Assembly: GCA_903896615.1 (NCBI GenBank)
Contig: CAITYM010000020.1
Span: 81,781-145,780, forward strand
Direction of reading: 5' to 3'
Source of the DNA: an uncultured Burkholderiales bacterium
GTDB taxonomy: Bacteria; Pseudomonadota; Gammaproteobacteria; Burkholderiales; Burkholderiaceae_C
DNA: 64,000 nucleotides
Each line of letters starts with the position of its first letter. Position 1 is the first letter of the stretch. Below are positions 19,171-28,065 of the stretch, in pieces. The notes below the pieces were generated by a model, which was given only the letters and a program-made list of their open reading frames with translations, was not told where the DNA came from and searched no databases. Made by a program: the position numbers and the translations under genes.

Positions 19171-19231
19171 TCTTTGTAGGGGAGCGAAAATGTCGACTGA
19201 ACCTTTATTTCCAAAGGAACTGACCCGCAAC

Positions 19232-19717
19232 CTAGGCTGTTGCAGCGCTTTTCTTTAAGGACTTGACGGCTTTTAAAACCTCATCCACGTGGCCAAGCAC
19301 CTTAAGTCCTCGCCATTCTTCTTTGAGAAGTCCATCAGCCCCAATGAGGAAGGTACTCCGCTCAATGCCTTTAACTTTCTTGCCGTACATGATTTTATTC
19401 TTAACGACACCAAACATATGGCACATTTTCTCTTCAGTGTCAGCAATCAGCTCGAAGGGCAACTCTAATTTTTCTTTGAAAAGATCGTGGGACTTCATGT
19501 TGTCTCTGGATACTCCAAAGACGACGGCACCTGCCTTGGTAAAGTCTTTGTACTTATCCCTAAACTGCATAGCCTCTGTAGTACAGCCAGGCGTGTTGTC
19601 TTTTGGGTAGAAGTAGAGCACCAATGTCTTACCTGTATGGGAGTGATTAGTTACCTTCACTCCACCTGTAGCCATCGCTTCAAATTCAGGTATGGGTTTG
19701 TTGAGAACGATCGCCAT
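19232..19717 (-). CDS. bcp: Thioredoxin-dependent thiol peroxidase (Bcp/PrxQ)
   Basis: 161 aa. The peroxidatic motif YPKDNTPGCTTEAMQFRD places the catalytic Cys at 45, and a conserved Arg closes the active site (GIERSTFLI). The resolving cysteine five residues later in E. coli Bcp is absent (Met50 here). Cys99 is the only other cysteine and could serve as a resolving partner, or the enzyme may work as a 1-Cys type. It reduces hydroperoxides in the cytoplasm. It lies 83 bases after the Mth938-like gene on the same strand. Confidence 0.94.
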   Translation of the reverse strand: MAIVLNKPIPEFEAMATGGVKVTNHSHTGKTLVLYFYPKDNTPGCTTEAMQFRDKYKDFTKAGAVVFGVSRDNMKSHDLFKEKLELPFELIADTEEKMCHMFGVVKNKIMYGKKVKGIERSTFLIGADGLLKEEWRGLKVLGHVDEVLKAVKSLKKSAATA

Positions 19718-19800
19718 AAATCTTCAATCCGGTCAACTAGCAACAAATTAACAAGCAGTATTTGTCAAAAACTGCAACAACCTGATATTTTAACTCTAAT

Positions 19801-20199
19801 TTAGAGCCCGGACTCAGAAGTCTTAGGTTGGGGCTGAACAAGGAGTGCCGCAGCGACTTTGCGTCCCTCTGCAGCCAAAATGTTGTAAGTCCGACAGGCG
19901 GCCCGTGTATCCATAGATTCAACCCCTATTCCCTTCGTGAATAGGGCTTTGAGCCACTCCGGGCGAGGAAAACATAATTTATCACCACTGCCGTAGATAA
20001 TCATCTCTACCCCCATTTCGCTGAGTTCAGCAAAATCAGCCTCACTCAGCAAATTGGGGTCTGTACAGTTCCACTCGCGTTTGAGTCCCAAGGACGATAA
20101 AACGATGCTGTGGCTAAATTTTTCTCCGTTGACAGCAATCCAACCCTCTCCGTAGCCGGTAACTGCCAGGGTTTGTATACGATCAGGTTGAAGTTTCAT
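19801..20199 (-). CDS. Mth938-like domain protein
   Basis: 132 aa, DUF498/Mth938-like. Typical segments are GYGEGWIAVNGEKFSHSIVL near the start, MIIYGSGDKLCFPRPEW in the middle and GVESMDTRAACRTYNILAAEGRKVAAALL at the end. The fold is shared with the mitochondrial complex I assembly factor NDUFAF3, but the role of bacterial members is not established. It is the first gene of a possible two-gene unit with bcp and is divergent from alaA. Confidence 0.9.
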   Translation of the reverse strand: MKLQPDRIQTLAVTGYGEGWIAVNGEKFSHSIVLSSLGLKREWNCTDPNLLSEADFAELSEMGVEMIIYGSGDKLCFPRPEWLKALFTKGIGVESMDTRAACRTYNILAAEGRKVAAALLVQPQPKTSESGL

Positions 20200-20317
20200 T
20201 AAATTTCGGACGTTAAAAGGCGTTTTTTTCTTTAAATATGTTCCAATTATAGGTTCGCTCTTGTAGGGTTGCTAGGTAGGGCGTTAAAGCACATAAACCA
20301 AAAGTGTCGGAGGGCCA

Positions 20318-21544
20318 TTGAATCCCATTCTCAAATCCACGAAGTTAGCCAATGTTTGTTATGACATCCGTGGCCCGGTTATGGACCGAGCGCGTTTGAT
20401 GGAGGACGAAGGCCACAAAATAATCAAGCTCAACATCGGTAATTTAGCCGTGTTTGGATTTGACGCGCCCGAGGAAATCCAACAAGACATGATTAGAAAT
20501 TTGCCTAATGCTGCTGCCTATTCGGATAGCAAAGGGATTTTTGCCGCTCGAAAAGCGGTCATGCACTACACGCAGCAACAAGGCGTGACTGGCGTGGTCT
20601 TAGACGATATCTACCTTGGCAACGGCGCTAGTGAATTAATTGTGATGGCGACCAACGGACTTTTAAACGACGGTGATGAGTTGCTAATTCCCGCGCCGGA
20701 CTATCCGCTTTGGACCGCTGCTGTATCCTTATCTGGGGGTACACCCGTTCACTACAACTGTGTTGAAGAAAATGGATGGATGCCGGATTTGGATGATATT
20801 CGCTCCAAAATCAACAAGCACACTAAAGGCATAGTGGTTATCAACCCCAATAATCCAACAGGCGCGCTCTACTCTGATGCACTGCTAAAAGGAATCATTC
20901 AAATTGCGCGAGAGCACGGGTTGATCATATTTGCAGATGAGGTTTACGATAAAGTTTTGTATGACGGTGTTCAGCACACAGCAATCGCTAGTTTATCTAC
21001 AGATGTACTAACCTTGACCTTTAACTCCCTCTCCAAGAGCTACCGCTCCTGTGGCTACCGTGCTGGTTGGATGGTTGTCTCAGGAGACAAGGACGCAGCA
21101 AAAGACTACATTGAGGGTCTCAACATGCTCTCTTCAATGCGTTTGTGCGCTAATGTGCCCGGACAGTGGGCTATCCAAACCGCGCTTGGTGGATATCAAA
21201 CAATCAATGATTTGATTAAAGAGGGGGGGCGCCTTCGTCGTCAAAGAGATATGGCTTATGAGCTGATTACGGCCATCCCAGGAGTGAGCTGCGTCAAACC
21301 CAAGGCGGCGCTTTACATGTTCCCCAAACTCGATCCAAAGGTCTATCCGATTGAGGACGATCAAAAGTTCATTTTTGAGCTGCTCAATGAGACGAAAGTC
21401 TTATTGGTTCAGGGCTCTGGATTTAACTGGAAACAACCCGATCACTTTAGGATTGTTTTCTTACCCCATGAAGACGATCTTCGTGAAGCGATAGGTCGTA
21501 TCGCTAAATTTTTACAAAACTACAGAAAAAAACACGGAACATGA
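20318..21544 (+). CDS. alaA: AlaA-type PLP-dependent aminotransferase
   Basis: 408 aa, class I fold. It follows E. coli AlaA closely through NVCYDIRGPV, GNGASELIV, PAPDYPLWTAAVSLS, NPNNPTGALYS and the PLP-lysine segment NSLSKSYRS. The start is a TTG at 20318 with a GGAGGG ribosome site. The reaction is likely glutamate-pyruvate transamination. Two substitutions stand out: the usual NIGNPAPFGF loop reads NIGNLAVFGF, and the segment after the lysine reads YRSCGYR. The stop overlaps the hom start by 4 bases (ATGA), so translation is coupled; this aminotransferase-hom-thrC order is common in Burkholderiales. Confidence 0.9.
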   Translation: MNPILKSTKLANVCYDIRGPVMDRARLMEDEGHKIIKLNIGNLAVFGFDAPEEIQQDMIRNLPNAAAYSDSKGIFAARKAVMHYTQQQGVTGVVLDDIYLGNGASELIVMATNGLLNDGDELLIPAPDYPLWTAAVSLSGGTPVHYNCVEENGWMPDLDDIRSKINKHTKGIVVINPNNPTGALYSDALLKGIIQIAREHGLIIFADEVYDKVLYDGVQHTAIASLSTDVLTLTFNSLSKSYRSCGYRAGWMVVSGDKDAAKDYIEGLNMLSSMRLCANVPGQWAIQTALGGYQTINDLIKEGGRLRRQRDMAYELITAIPGVSCVKPKAALYMFPKLDPKVYPIEDDQKFIFELLNETKVLLVQGSGFNWKQPDHFRIVFLPHEDDLREAIGRIAKFLQNYRKKHGT

Positions 21545-22866
21545 AACCTATTCAAGTTGGATTACTAGGCATTGGTACGGTTGGACGCGGCACGTTTGAA
21601 GTGCTAATGCGCAATCAAGAGGAAATTAAAAGGCGCGCGGGTAGAGGTATTGAGATCTCCATGGTCGCAGATTTGGATACCGCCCGTGCGAGTCAAGTGG
21701 TAGGCAAACACGCGGTGGTTGTCAGCGACGCCCAGGCTGTAATTTCCAACCCCGATATTGACATTGTGATCGAGTTGATTGGCGGTTACGGAATAGCTAA
21801 GCAATTAGTGATGGCCGCAATTGAAGCGGGCAAGCACGTAGTTACTGCAAATAAAGCACTCTTAGCAGTTCACGGAACTGAGATTTTTGCAGCTGCACAT
21901 AAACGCGGCGTCATGATATGTTTTGAAGCGGCTGTTGCCGGTGGTATTCCAATCATCAAAGCTCTCAGGGAGGGTTTGACGGCGAACCGAATTGAATGGA
22001 TTGCGGGAATTATTAACGGTACAACAAATTTTATTTTGTCAGAGATGAGAGACAAGGGACTCGCCTTTGATGATGTCTTAAAACAAGCACAAAATTTGGG
22101 ATACGCTGAAGCAGATCCAACGTTTGACATTGAAGGGGTGGACGCTGCTCACAAAGCGACCATCATGTCCGCGATTGCTTACGGTATACCTGTCCAGTTT
22201 GATAAAGCTTACATTGAAGGAATCTCCAAGCTTCAAGCTCAAGACATCCGTTACGCTGAGCAACTTGGGTACCGGATCAAATTGCTTGGTATCGCTAAAA
22301 GGGTGAATGCAAATGGGGCAAGAGAGGGCATTGAACTGAGGGTACATCCTTGTTTAGTTCCTAGCAAGCGTTTGATTGCAAACGTAGAAGGGGCGATGAA
22401 TGCTGTGATGATTCAAGCAGACGCGGTAGGCACTACACTTTATTACGGAAAGGGCGCGGGCAGCGAACCTACGGCAAGTGCAGTGATTGCAGACTTGGTT
22501 GACGTTACGCGTTTGATGACTGCGGATCCTCTTAACCGAGTCCCTCACCTTGCTTTTCAGCCCGATTCAATGAGTGATTTGCCAATCCTCAGCATGGACG
22601 AAGTCCGCACCAGCTATTACCTGCGTTTGGTGGTGGCAGATGAGACCGGTGTGTTAGCAAAGATTACGGGCATCTTGGCCCAAGCTGATATCAGTATCGA
22701 TGCAGTATTACAGCGCCCTGGCACAGAGTCAAAGCAACAAACTGATTTAATCATTTTGACTCACACCTGTTTAGAGGCTCACATGAATAAGGCCTTGGCC
22801 AGTATCCAGAGTTTGGCCTCTGTATTAGCCCCTATCGTTCGAATTCGTAAGGAAGAGCTTTCTTGA
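21541..22866 (+). CDS. hom: Homoserine dehydrogenase
   Basis: 441 aa: N-terminal NAD(P)-binding domain (VGLLGIGTVGRGTFEVL), catalytic domain (VTANKALLA, GGIPIIKAL, GIINGTTNFIL, GYAEADPTFDIEG) and a C-terminal ACT regulatory domain (YYLRLVVADETGVLAKITGIL). It reduces aspartate semialdehyde to homoserine in threonine and methionine synthesis, and the ACT domain suggests threonine feedback. It is coupled to alaA by a 4-base overlap and to thrC by a TGATG junction. Confidence 0.96.
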   Translation: MKPIQVGLLGIGTVGRGTFEVLMRNQEEIKRRAGRGIEISMVADLDTARASQVVGKHAVVVSDAQAVISNPDIDIVIELIGGYGIAKQLVMAAIEAGKHVVTANKALLAVHGTEIFAAAHKRGVMICFEAAVAGGIPIIKALREGLTANRIEWIAGIINGTTNFILSEMRDKGLAFDDVLKQAQNLGYAEADPTFDIEGVDAAHKATIMSAIAYGIPVQFDKAYIEGISKLQAQDIRYAEQLGYRIKLLGIAKRVNANGAREGIELRVHPCLVPSKRLIANVEGAMNAVMIQADAVGTTLYYGKGAGSEPTASAVIADLVDVTRLMTADPLNRVPHLAFQPDSMSDLPILSMDEVRTSYYLRLVVADETGVLAKITGILAQADISIDAVLQRPGTESKQQTDLIILTHTCLEAHMNKALASIQSLASVLAPIVRIRKEELS

Positions 22867-24389
22867 TGCGTTACATTTCGACTCGCTCTGCACAGGGGCT
22901 TAAGGGCGCAAACACACCAAACCAAGCTGAGCAAACAGCTAGCGGGGGCGAACCGCGCCAATTTTGCGAGATTTTGTTAGAGGGTCTAGCCCCAGATGGA
23001 GGTCTGTACCTTCCACAGAGGTATCCAACCTTAAGTCCAGCTGACCTCTCTCGTTTTCAAGAAGTCTTTGAGAGTAAGGGTTATGCTTACCTGGCTTTTG
23101 AGATTTTAAGTTTATTTATCGATGATATTCCTGCTAAAGATTTAGAAGCTTTATGCCTTAAAACATATACGAAGGAAATATTCGGTGATGCACTTATTGC
23201 ACCGATTCGTTTGCTCGAGCCTGGTCTATATATTCAAGCGCTATCCAATGGACCCACTTTGGCTTTCAAAGATATGGCAATGCAGTTGTTGGGTAATTTG
23301 TTTGAGTACCAATTAGCTAGAACTGGGCAGTCTTTGAATATCTTGGGCGCAACTTCTGGGGACACGGGGAGTGCGGCTGAATATGCCATGCGTGGTAAGC
23401 GTGGTGTCAGGGTATTTATGACGAGCCCAAAAGACCGGATGAGTGCCTTTCAACAGGCTCAGATGTTTAGCTTGACCGATGAGAATATATTTAATATCGC
23501 CATTGAAGGCGTATTCGATGATTGCCAAGATATAGTTAAATCTGTGTCTGCTGATTTAGCTTTCAAAGCGAAGTACTCCATTGGCACGGTCAACTCCATT
23601 AACTGGGCAAGATTACTTGCACAGGTCGTGTATTATTTTGCGGGCTATTTCCAAGTCATCTCCAGTTCCCACAGCAATTTGAAATTAGGCTCACCCGTAA
23701 GCTTTACAGTGCCTAGTGGCAATTTTGGAAATGTTTGCGCAGGACATGTCGCAAGAATGATGGGCTTGCCTATAGATAGATTGGTCGTTGCTACCAATGA
23801 AAATGATGTGTTGGATGAGTTTTTCAAAACTGGGGTTTATAAAGTTCGTACCTCTCAAAATACGCACGAGACCTCCAGTCCTTCAATGGACATCTCTAAG
23901 GCTAGTAATTTCGAGCGTTTTATATTTGATTTGTTGGATAGAGATAGCGCACTCACTAAGCAATTATTTGCCTCTGAAGTTGCAATCAAAGGCAGTTTTG
24001 ATTTAAGCAAAAACAAGTATTTTGGTGATGTGCTTGATAAGTTCGGATTTGTGAGTGGACGAAGCACACATGCTGATCGCTTAAAAACAATCCAATCCGT
24101 TTATAAAGACCACCATCAAATGATAGATCCGCACACTGCGGACGGTGTGAAAGTTGCGCGTGAACAGATGAGTAAACATGCATCAACTCACCAAACTCAA
24201 TCGCCTATGGTTGTCTTGGAGACGGCGTTGCCGATTAAATTCGCATCCACCATAGTTGAGGCACTGGGTGTTGAGCCTGTTCGCCCGAGCCAATTCAACG
24301 GAATTGAGGCACTTGCACGCCGTGTTCAAAATATGCCTGCTGATGTGGACAAGATCAAGGCCTATATTGACAAACACTGTTCCCAGTGA
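22866..24389 (+). CDS. thrC: Threonine synthase
   Basis: 507 aa from the ATG at 22866, which shares its A with the hom stop. It is the long gamma/beta-proteobacterial type: GLAPDGGLYLPQ near the N-terminus, the PLP lysine in GPTLAFKDMAMQLLG, the NILGATSGDTGSAAEYAM phosphate-binding loop and VPSGNFGNVCAG. It makes threonine from O-phosphohomoserine. There is a Ser/His-rich insertion near VISSSHSNLKLGS, and the N-terminus carries about 15 polar extra residues (AQGLKGANTPNQAEQ). Confidence 0.95.
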   Translation: MRYISTRSAQGLKGANTPNQAEQTASGGEPRQFCEILLEGLAPDGGLYLPQRYPTLSPADLSRFQEVFESKGYAYLAFEILSLFIDDIPAKDLEALCLKTYTKEIFGDALIAPIRLLEPGLYIQALSNGPTLAFKDMAMQLLGNLFEYQLARTGQSLNILGATSGDTGSAAEYAMRGKRGVRVFMTSPKDRMSAFQQAQMFSLTDENIFNIAIEGVFDDCQDIVKSVSADLAFKAKYSIGTVNSINWARLLAQVVYYFAGYFQVISSSHSNLKLGSPVSFTVPSGNFGNVCAGHVARMMGLPIDRLVVATNENDVLDEFFKTGVYKVRTSQNTHETSSPSMDISKASNFERFIFDLLDRDSALTKQLFASEVAIKGSFDLSKNKYFGDVLDKFGFVSGRSTHADRLKTIQSVYKDHHQMIDPHTADGVKVAREQMSKHASTHQTQSPMVVLETALPIKFASTIVEALGVEPVRPSQFNGIEALARRVQNMPADVDKIKAYIDKHCSQ

Positions 24390-24405
24390 CAAAACTGTTG
24401 AAACA

Positions 24406-25653
24406 ATGACAATTTCTAAAGCTTTATTACCCCTTGAAGACGCGCTCAAGCAGTTAAAGCATTTTGCACAGCCCTGTCTTGGGGTTGAGCGGGTTGACAC
24501 GTTTGAGCTTGATGGGCGGGTGCTACGCGAGGACGTAATCTCTGAGCTGAGTGTTCCCCCCTACGACAACAGTGCAATGGATGGTTATGCTGTTAGAGCG
24601 CAGGATGTAAGCGAACCCGGAGCGTTACTCAACGTGACCCAGCGGATTCCCGCCGGCTCCAGCGGACAAGCCTTAAAGCCAGGAGAGGCTGCACGCATAT
24701 TCACGGGGGCGCCCATCCCCGTTGGTGCGACATCCGTGGTAATTCAAGAGGACTGCGAACAGGTGGGGGACTCAAGTGTTCGAGTTCGCATCAAAGGCGT
24801 TCCTGGCCAATCTATTCGATTAGCTGGGGAAGATATAGCCAAAGGGGATGTTGTCCTCAAAAGCGGTGCGCGTATGTCTGCAGCGACACTTGGCTTGGCC
24901 GCCTCTTTAGGGCGCAAAGATTTACTGGTGTCCTCTAGACCCAGAGTTGCGCTCTTCTCAACCGGGGACGAGTTGGTGATGCCTGGGGAGATTGCACCAA
25001 AGGATATGGGCATTGGTAAGATCTACAACTCAAATCGTTATTTTTTAAAGGCACTACTCCGTCAATCGGGTTGCTTAGTCACTGATATGGGTAATATTCC
25101 CGACGACAGGGATGCAACTATTGATAGCCTTTCTAAAGCAGCCCTAGATCATGATTTGATTTTGACAAGCGGCGGCGTCTCAGTGGGGGAGGAGGATCAC
25201 ATCAAACCCAGTGTCCAGTCCCTAGGAGAGTTGCATCAATGGGCTTTAGCAATTAAGCCTGGTAAGCCCTTTGCATATGGACGTTTAAACGGATCTGAGG
25301 ACTCAAAACCTTACACCCACTTCATTGGTTTGCCCGGTAATCCAGTATCGAGTTACATTACATTTTTACTCTTAGTTAAACCTTTCCTAATGTACTTGCA
25401 AGGAGCTGATAGCGTTTTTTACAGACGTATACCTATGACAGCCAATTTTGATTGGTTAAAAGCGGATAGACGGGAGGAGTTTTTGCGCGTACGTCAAAAC
25501 GCTGAGGGCACACTTGATTTGTACCCCAATCAAAGCTCTGGTGTCCTGACCTCTGCAGTTTGGGGGGACGGTGTGGTTGATAATCCACCCGGTCAGACTA
25601 TTAAGGCAGGCGATACGGTGAACTTTATTGCATTTGAGAGTTGGTTAAAGTGA
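24406..25653 (+). CDS. moeA: Molybdopterin molybdotransferase MoeA
   Basis: 415 aa from the ATG at 24406 (MTISKALLPLEDALKQL); the open frame extends upstream into thrC but that part is not MoeA-like. Key segments are PPYDNSAMDGYAV, RIFTGAPIPVGATSVVIQED, STGDELV, LTSGGVSVGEEDHIK and GLPGNPVSSY. MoeA inserts molybdate into adenylylated molybdopterin. It is 16 bases after thrC and overlaps moaD. Confidence 0.95.
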   Translation: MTISKALLPLEDALKQLKHFAQPCLGVERVDTFELDGRVLREDVISELSVPPYDNSAMDGYAVRAQDVSEPGALLNVTQRIPAGSSGQALKPGEAARIFTGAPIPVGATSVVIQEDCEQVGDSSVRVRIKGVPGQSIRLAGEDIAKGDVVLKSGARMSAATLGLAASLGRKDLLVSSRPRVALFSTGDELVMPGEIAPKDMGIGKIYNSNRYFLKALLRQSGCLVTDMGNIPDDRDATIDSLSKAALDHDLILTSGGVSVGEEDHIKPSVQSLGELHQWALAIKPGKPFAYGRLNGSEDSKPYTHFIGLPGNPVSSYITFLLLVKPFLMYLQGADSVFYRRIPMTANFDWLKADRREEFLRVRQNAEGTLDLYPNQSSGVLTSAVWGDGVVDNPPGQTIKAGDTVNFIAFESWLK

Positions 25654-25901
25654 GAGTTAATATTCTTTATTTTGCATCGATTCGAGAGAGCTTGGGCATC
25701 GGCTCAGAGGTTATTCAGACGCAGGCTAAAAATGTGGAGGAGTTGCGTCTTGAGTTGATCGGTAAAGGGGAGCCCTACGCTGAGGCGTTATCGCTTAACC
25801 GGGTGCTTAAAACAGCCCTTAACCAAGAAATGTGTACACCAAACACGCAGCTTATGGAGGGCTGCGAATTGGCTTTCTTTCCCCCTGTTACGGGTGGCTG
25901 A
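25650..25901 (+). CDS. moaD: Molybdopterin synthase sulfur carrier MoaD
   Basis: 83 aa from a GTG at 25650 that overlaps the moeA stop (GTGA). MRVNILYFASIRE is the typical start, and the protein ends in PPVTGG, whose terminal Gly-Gly becomes the thiocarboxylate that donates sulfur to molybdopterin. A TTG at 25641 is an alternative start. Confidence 0.94.
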   Translation: MRVNILYFASIRESLGIGSEVIQTQAKNVEELRLELIGKGEPYAEALSLNRVLKTALNQEMCTPNTQLMEGCELAFFPPVTGG

Positions 25902-25982
25902 TTGGGTTGAAGCTTTTTTTGGCGCCCTGGATCATAATAAATAGCTTCACTTCTCAGGATTTTTCAATTAGGAGTTCATTTT

Positions 25983-26468
25983 TTGAGTTTTACGGTGAGT
26001 ATTCAAGTTGCTGATTTTGATCTCACAAAGGAGATTGCTGAACTGCGCGCTAATGATGCTAGCGTAGGTGCAGTTTGCAGTTTTGTTGGGACAGTGCGTG
26101 AGCATGAGCGCATGCATGATGAGCTAGCGGGGGAGGGTAATCAACCCTTCATCTCAAGCCTGGAGTTAGAGCATTATCCGGGCATGACTGAGCGCTCGAT
26201 TGAGCAAATGATGCAAAGCGCACGTATGAAATTCAATATCAACGCTGCGCGTATAGTGCACAGAATTGGCATATTGCAACCCAAAGAGCAGATTGTTTTA
26301 GTTGCAGTGACCTCACCTCACCGGGGTGAGAGTTTTAAGGCTTGTGAGTATTTGATGGATTATTTGAAAACTCAAGCTCCATTTTGGAAGAAAGAGCAAA
26401 CAGCTCATGGCGCTCGGTGGGTTGACGCTAGAGTAAGTGACGACCAAGCAATGGCTAGGTGGAGTTGA
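25983..26468 (+). CDS. moaE: Molybdopterin synthase catalytic subunit MoaE
   Basis: 161 aa from a TTG start with a GGAG site 8 bases upstream. The core has GAVCSFVGTVR, LELEHYPGMTE, RIVHRIGILQPKEQIVLVAV, SPHRGESFKACEYLMD and the lysine-rich PFWKKEQT that contacts the substrate. With MoaD it turns precursor Z into molybdopterin. A 13-residue insertion (ERMHDELAGEGNQ) separates the first and second segments and looks like a loop. Confidence 0.95.
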   Translation: MSFTVSIQVADFDLTKEIAELRANDASVGAVCSFVGTVREHERMHDELAGEGNQPFISSLELEHYPGMTERSIEQMMQSARMKFNINAARIVHRIGILQPKEQIVLVAVTSPHRGESFKACEYLMDYLKTQAPFWKKEQTAHGARWVDARVSDDQAMARWS

Positions 26469-26552
26469 GGGCAAAGCACGAGCCTAGCATTTACTGGCTA
26501 ATCGCTCGAGCCGCAAGACCTGATGCTTCAGGATAGGGATACGGGGCGGTGG

Positions 26553-27092
26553 TTAAGGGTTTGCGTTTTCTACTTCATTCAAAAATGAAGACACTAATTT
26601 TTGTAGCACAGATTCAATGAGTTTTTCATTGCTAATTCTTCGCTCCTTGCTTTCCTTTTTCAACGTATTCGTTGCACCTTCATTTTCGCTCTCATTTGAA
26701 CCTGCATAATTCAGTAATGAATTTTCCCAAAGCGAAGCATATATTTTTTTATCTTTAAAACTAATTAATCGATTTAATTCGATTTGAGTTACAAAGAAAC
26801 AAGCCGGTGCTTTGCCTTCTTCATAGGAAGTGGGTAGTGTTGTAATGTTTAGTGCAATGTAGTCCTCTGCACTGGAATCAAGTTTTAGCAATCTGGATTG
26901 GCTCATGATAAAGTTGACTGAGCGCAATAAATCAGATTTATTTAAGCCGCAGGCCTTAGCATCATCATCAACTTCTAAAATAACGTCCACAGAGTTGACG
27001 CCTTTGAAGCGGATCGTTTGGAAAATATTGGACTTGTTTTCAGCAAATGAAAATTGACAAACAAGTAGCAAGAGTAAGAATAGTTTTTTCAT
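26553..27092 (-). CDS. Exported protein of unknown function
   Basis: 179 aa. A strong signal peptide (KKLFLLLLLVCQFSFA, cleavage after about residue 17) shows export. The mature part has two cysteines (near residues 48 and 88) that could form a disulfide, a predicted beta-rich first half and a charged helical C-terminus (EGATNTLKKESKERR). I recognise no family. The sequence is more AT-rich by eye than its neighbours, and it lies where several Burkholderiales have other genes after moaE, so it may be an accessory gene. Confidence 0.7.
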   Translation of the reverse strand: MKKLFLLLLLVCQFSFAENKSNIFQTIRFKGVNSVDVILEVDDDAKACGLNKSDLLRSVNFIMSQSRLLKLDSSAEDYIALNITTLPTSYEEGKAPACFFVTQIELNRLISFKDKKIYASLWENSLLNYAGSNESENEGATNTLKKESKERRISNEKLIESVLQKLVSSFLNEVENANP

Positions 27093-27453
27093 GAATTAAC
27101 AGGTTTTGCTCAAATTGGATTTGATAAGTTGCACCCTAACTTGAATAGTATCGGCTTGTAGGCCTTAAATCTTGAGTACAAATTCATAGATTTTTGTGCC
27201 TGTCGGCATAAATCGAAGTCTAGGGAGACATTTTTTAATCAATAAGTTGATTTTAGGCCCGATTTGTAAGCAATTTGTAACTAATCTTAGGGATTTAAGG
27301 GAGAGGTGAGCTTTTAATAAGGATGCAAAATCAACACGGGACATTTGACGGATTCGTCCAATGCGAATAGGAGTAGAGCTTCACTGGGCAACTAAAACGG
27401 CCACTTTGAATCAACTATAACAAAATATAACAAAATATAACTGGAGACTTTCA
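27093..27453. other. 361-bp spacer between two divergent exported-protein genes
   Basis: AT-rich sequence with no open frame of note. The only clear structure is a 10-bp direct repeat next to the HbpS-like start (27416-27440). Promoters for both flanking genes should be here, but none is strong enough to name. Confidence 0.5.
27416..27440 (+). repeat. 10-bp direct repeat before the HbpS-like gene
   Basis: TATAACAAAA occurs twice in tandem, followed by a further TATAA. The run ends 13 bases before the start codon and directly abuts the CTGGAGAC ribosome site, so it lies in the leader or the -10 region. Changes in copy number could alter spacing. Confidence 0.7.
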
Positions 27454-27984
27454 ATGAAATTAGATTTACCGAAAATAGCGCTTGCTGCTGTACTGGCAAT
27501 CACTGCAGTAACTTCCTTTGCTCAAACTACCCCACCCGCCCCCAATCCAATGGACATCATTCCAGATGTAATGCCCTTTGATGTTCCCTACGGAGCGCCA
27601 ATAGGTCTTGATAAAGCAGAGGCACTTATTAACGCAGTGATTAGCGAGTCCAAGAGACGAAACTGGAAAATGAATGTTGCCGTTGTGGATTCGGGTGGAA
27701 ATTTAGTCTCTTTCAAAAGGATGGACGGTGCGCAGTATGCTTCTATTCAAATTGCAGAGCATAAGGCTAGAACTGCTGTGCGTTTTCGTAGAGAAACTAA
27801 ATTGCTCGAGGATGCTATTCAGAAATTCGCTTACGTAAGCACATTGGATGATGTGATCGCCTCACGCGGTGGGATTCCATTGGTTGTTGATGGCAAAATA
27901 GTTGGTGGCTTGGGTTGCTCTGGTGGAGCGGGCTCGCAAGACGAAGCAGTTTGCAAATTTGGAGCTGCGCAGTTGGGCAAATAA
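27454..27984 (+). CDS. Exported HbpS/GlcG-like protein
   Basis: 176 aa. A signal peptide (LPKIALAAVLAITAVTSFAQ) leads to a Pro-rich linker and one DUF336 domain: NVAVVDSGGNLVSFKRMDGA, the AEHKARTAVRFRRET helix and GGIPLVVDGKIVGGLGCSGG. Related exported proteins bind haem (HbpS), and some are paired with dehydrogenases. A good GGAG site precedes the ATG and a clear terminator follows. It is a paralogue of the cytoplasmic protein at 9748-10164 but is exported. Confidence 0.92.
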   Translation: MKLDLPKIALAAVLAITAVTSFAQTTPPAPNPMDIIPDVMPFDVPYGAPIGLDKAEALINAVISESKRRNWKMNVAVVDSGGNLVSFKRMDGAQYASIQIAEHKARTAVRFRRETKLLEDAIQKFAYVSTLDDVIASRGGIPLVVDGKIVGGLGCSGGAGSQDEAVCKFGAAQLGK

Positions 27985-28009
27985 AACGGCAGTGTTGATT
28001 TTCTAAATA

Positions 28010-28033
28010 GGGGCCCTATGAAGGGCCCTTTTT
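28010..28033 (+). terminator. Intrinsic terminator after the HbpS-like gene
   Basis: GGGCCCT (28011-28017) pairs with AGGGCCC (28022-28028) around a 4-base loop, and five Ts follow. It lies 26 bases after the stop codon. Confidence 0.88.
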
Positions 28034-28065
28034 CATGTCTTCTAGGTCAAATAGGGTGTAGATCA

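Larger units (their letters stand above)
18929..19231. other. 303-bp spacer between bcp and the PhoH-family gene
   Basis: Two minus-strand terminator-like hairpins (18978-19009 and 19097-19138) and a short perfect inverted repeat (19153-19170) fill much of this region. Together they suggest that bcp transcription stops here and the PhoH-family gene has its own promoter at the left end. Confidence 0.55.

Noticed and set aside
19190..19258. 22-codon plus-strand frame with a ribosome-like leader, overlapping the bcp 3' end
   Set aside because: Too short to separate from chance, no promoter was seen, and it runs against the bcp terminator region; noted in the repeat entry only.
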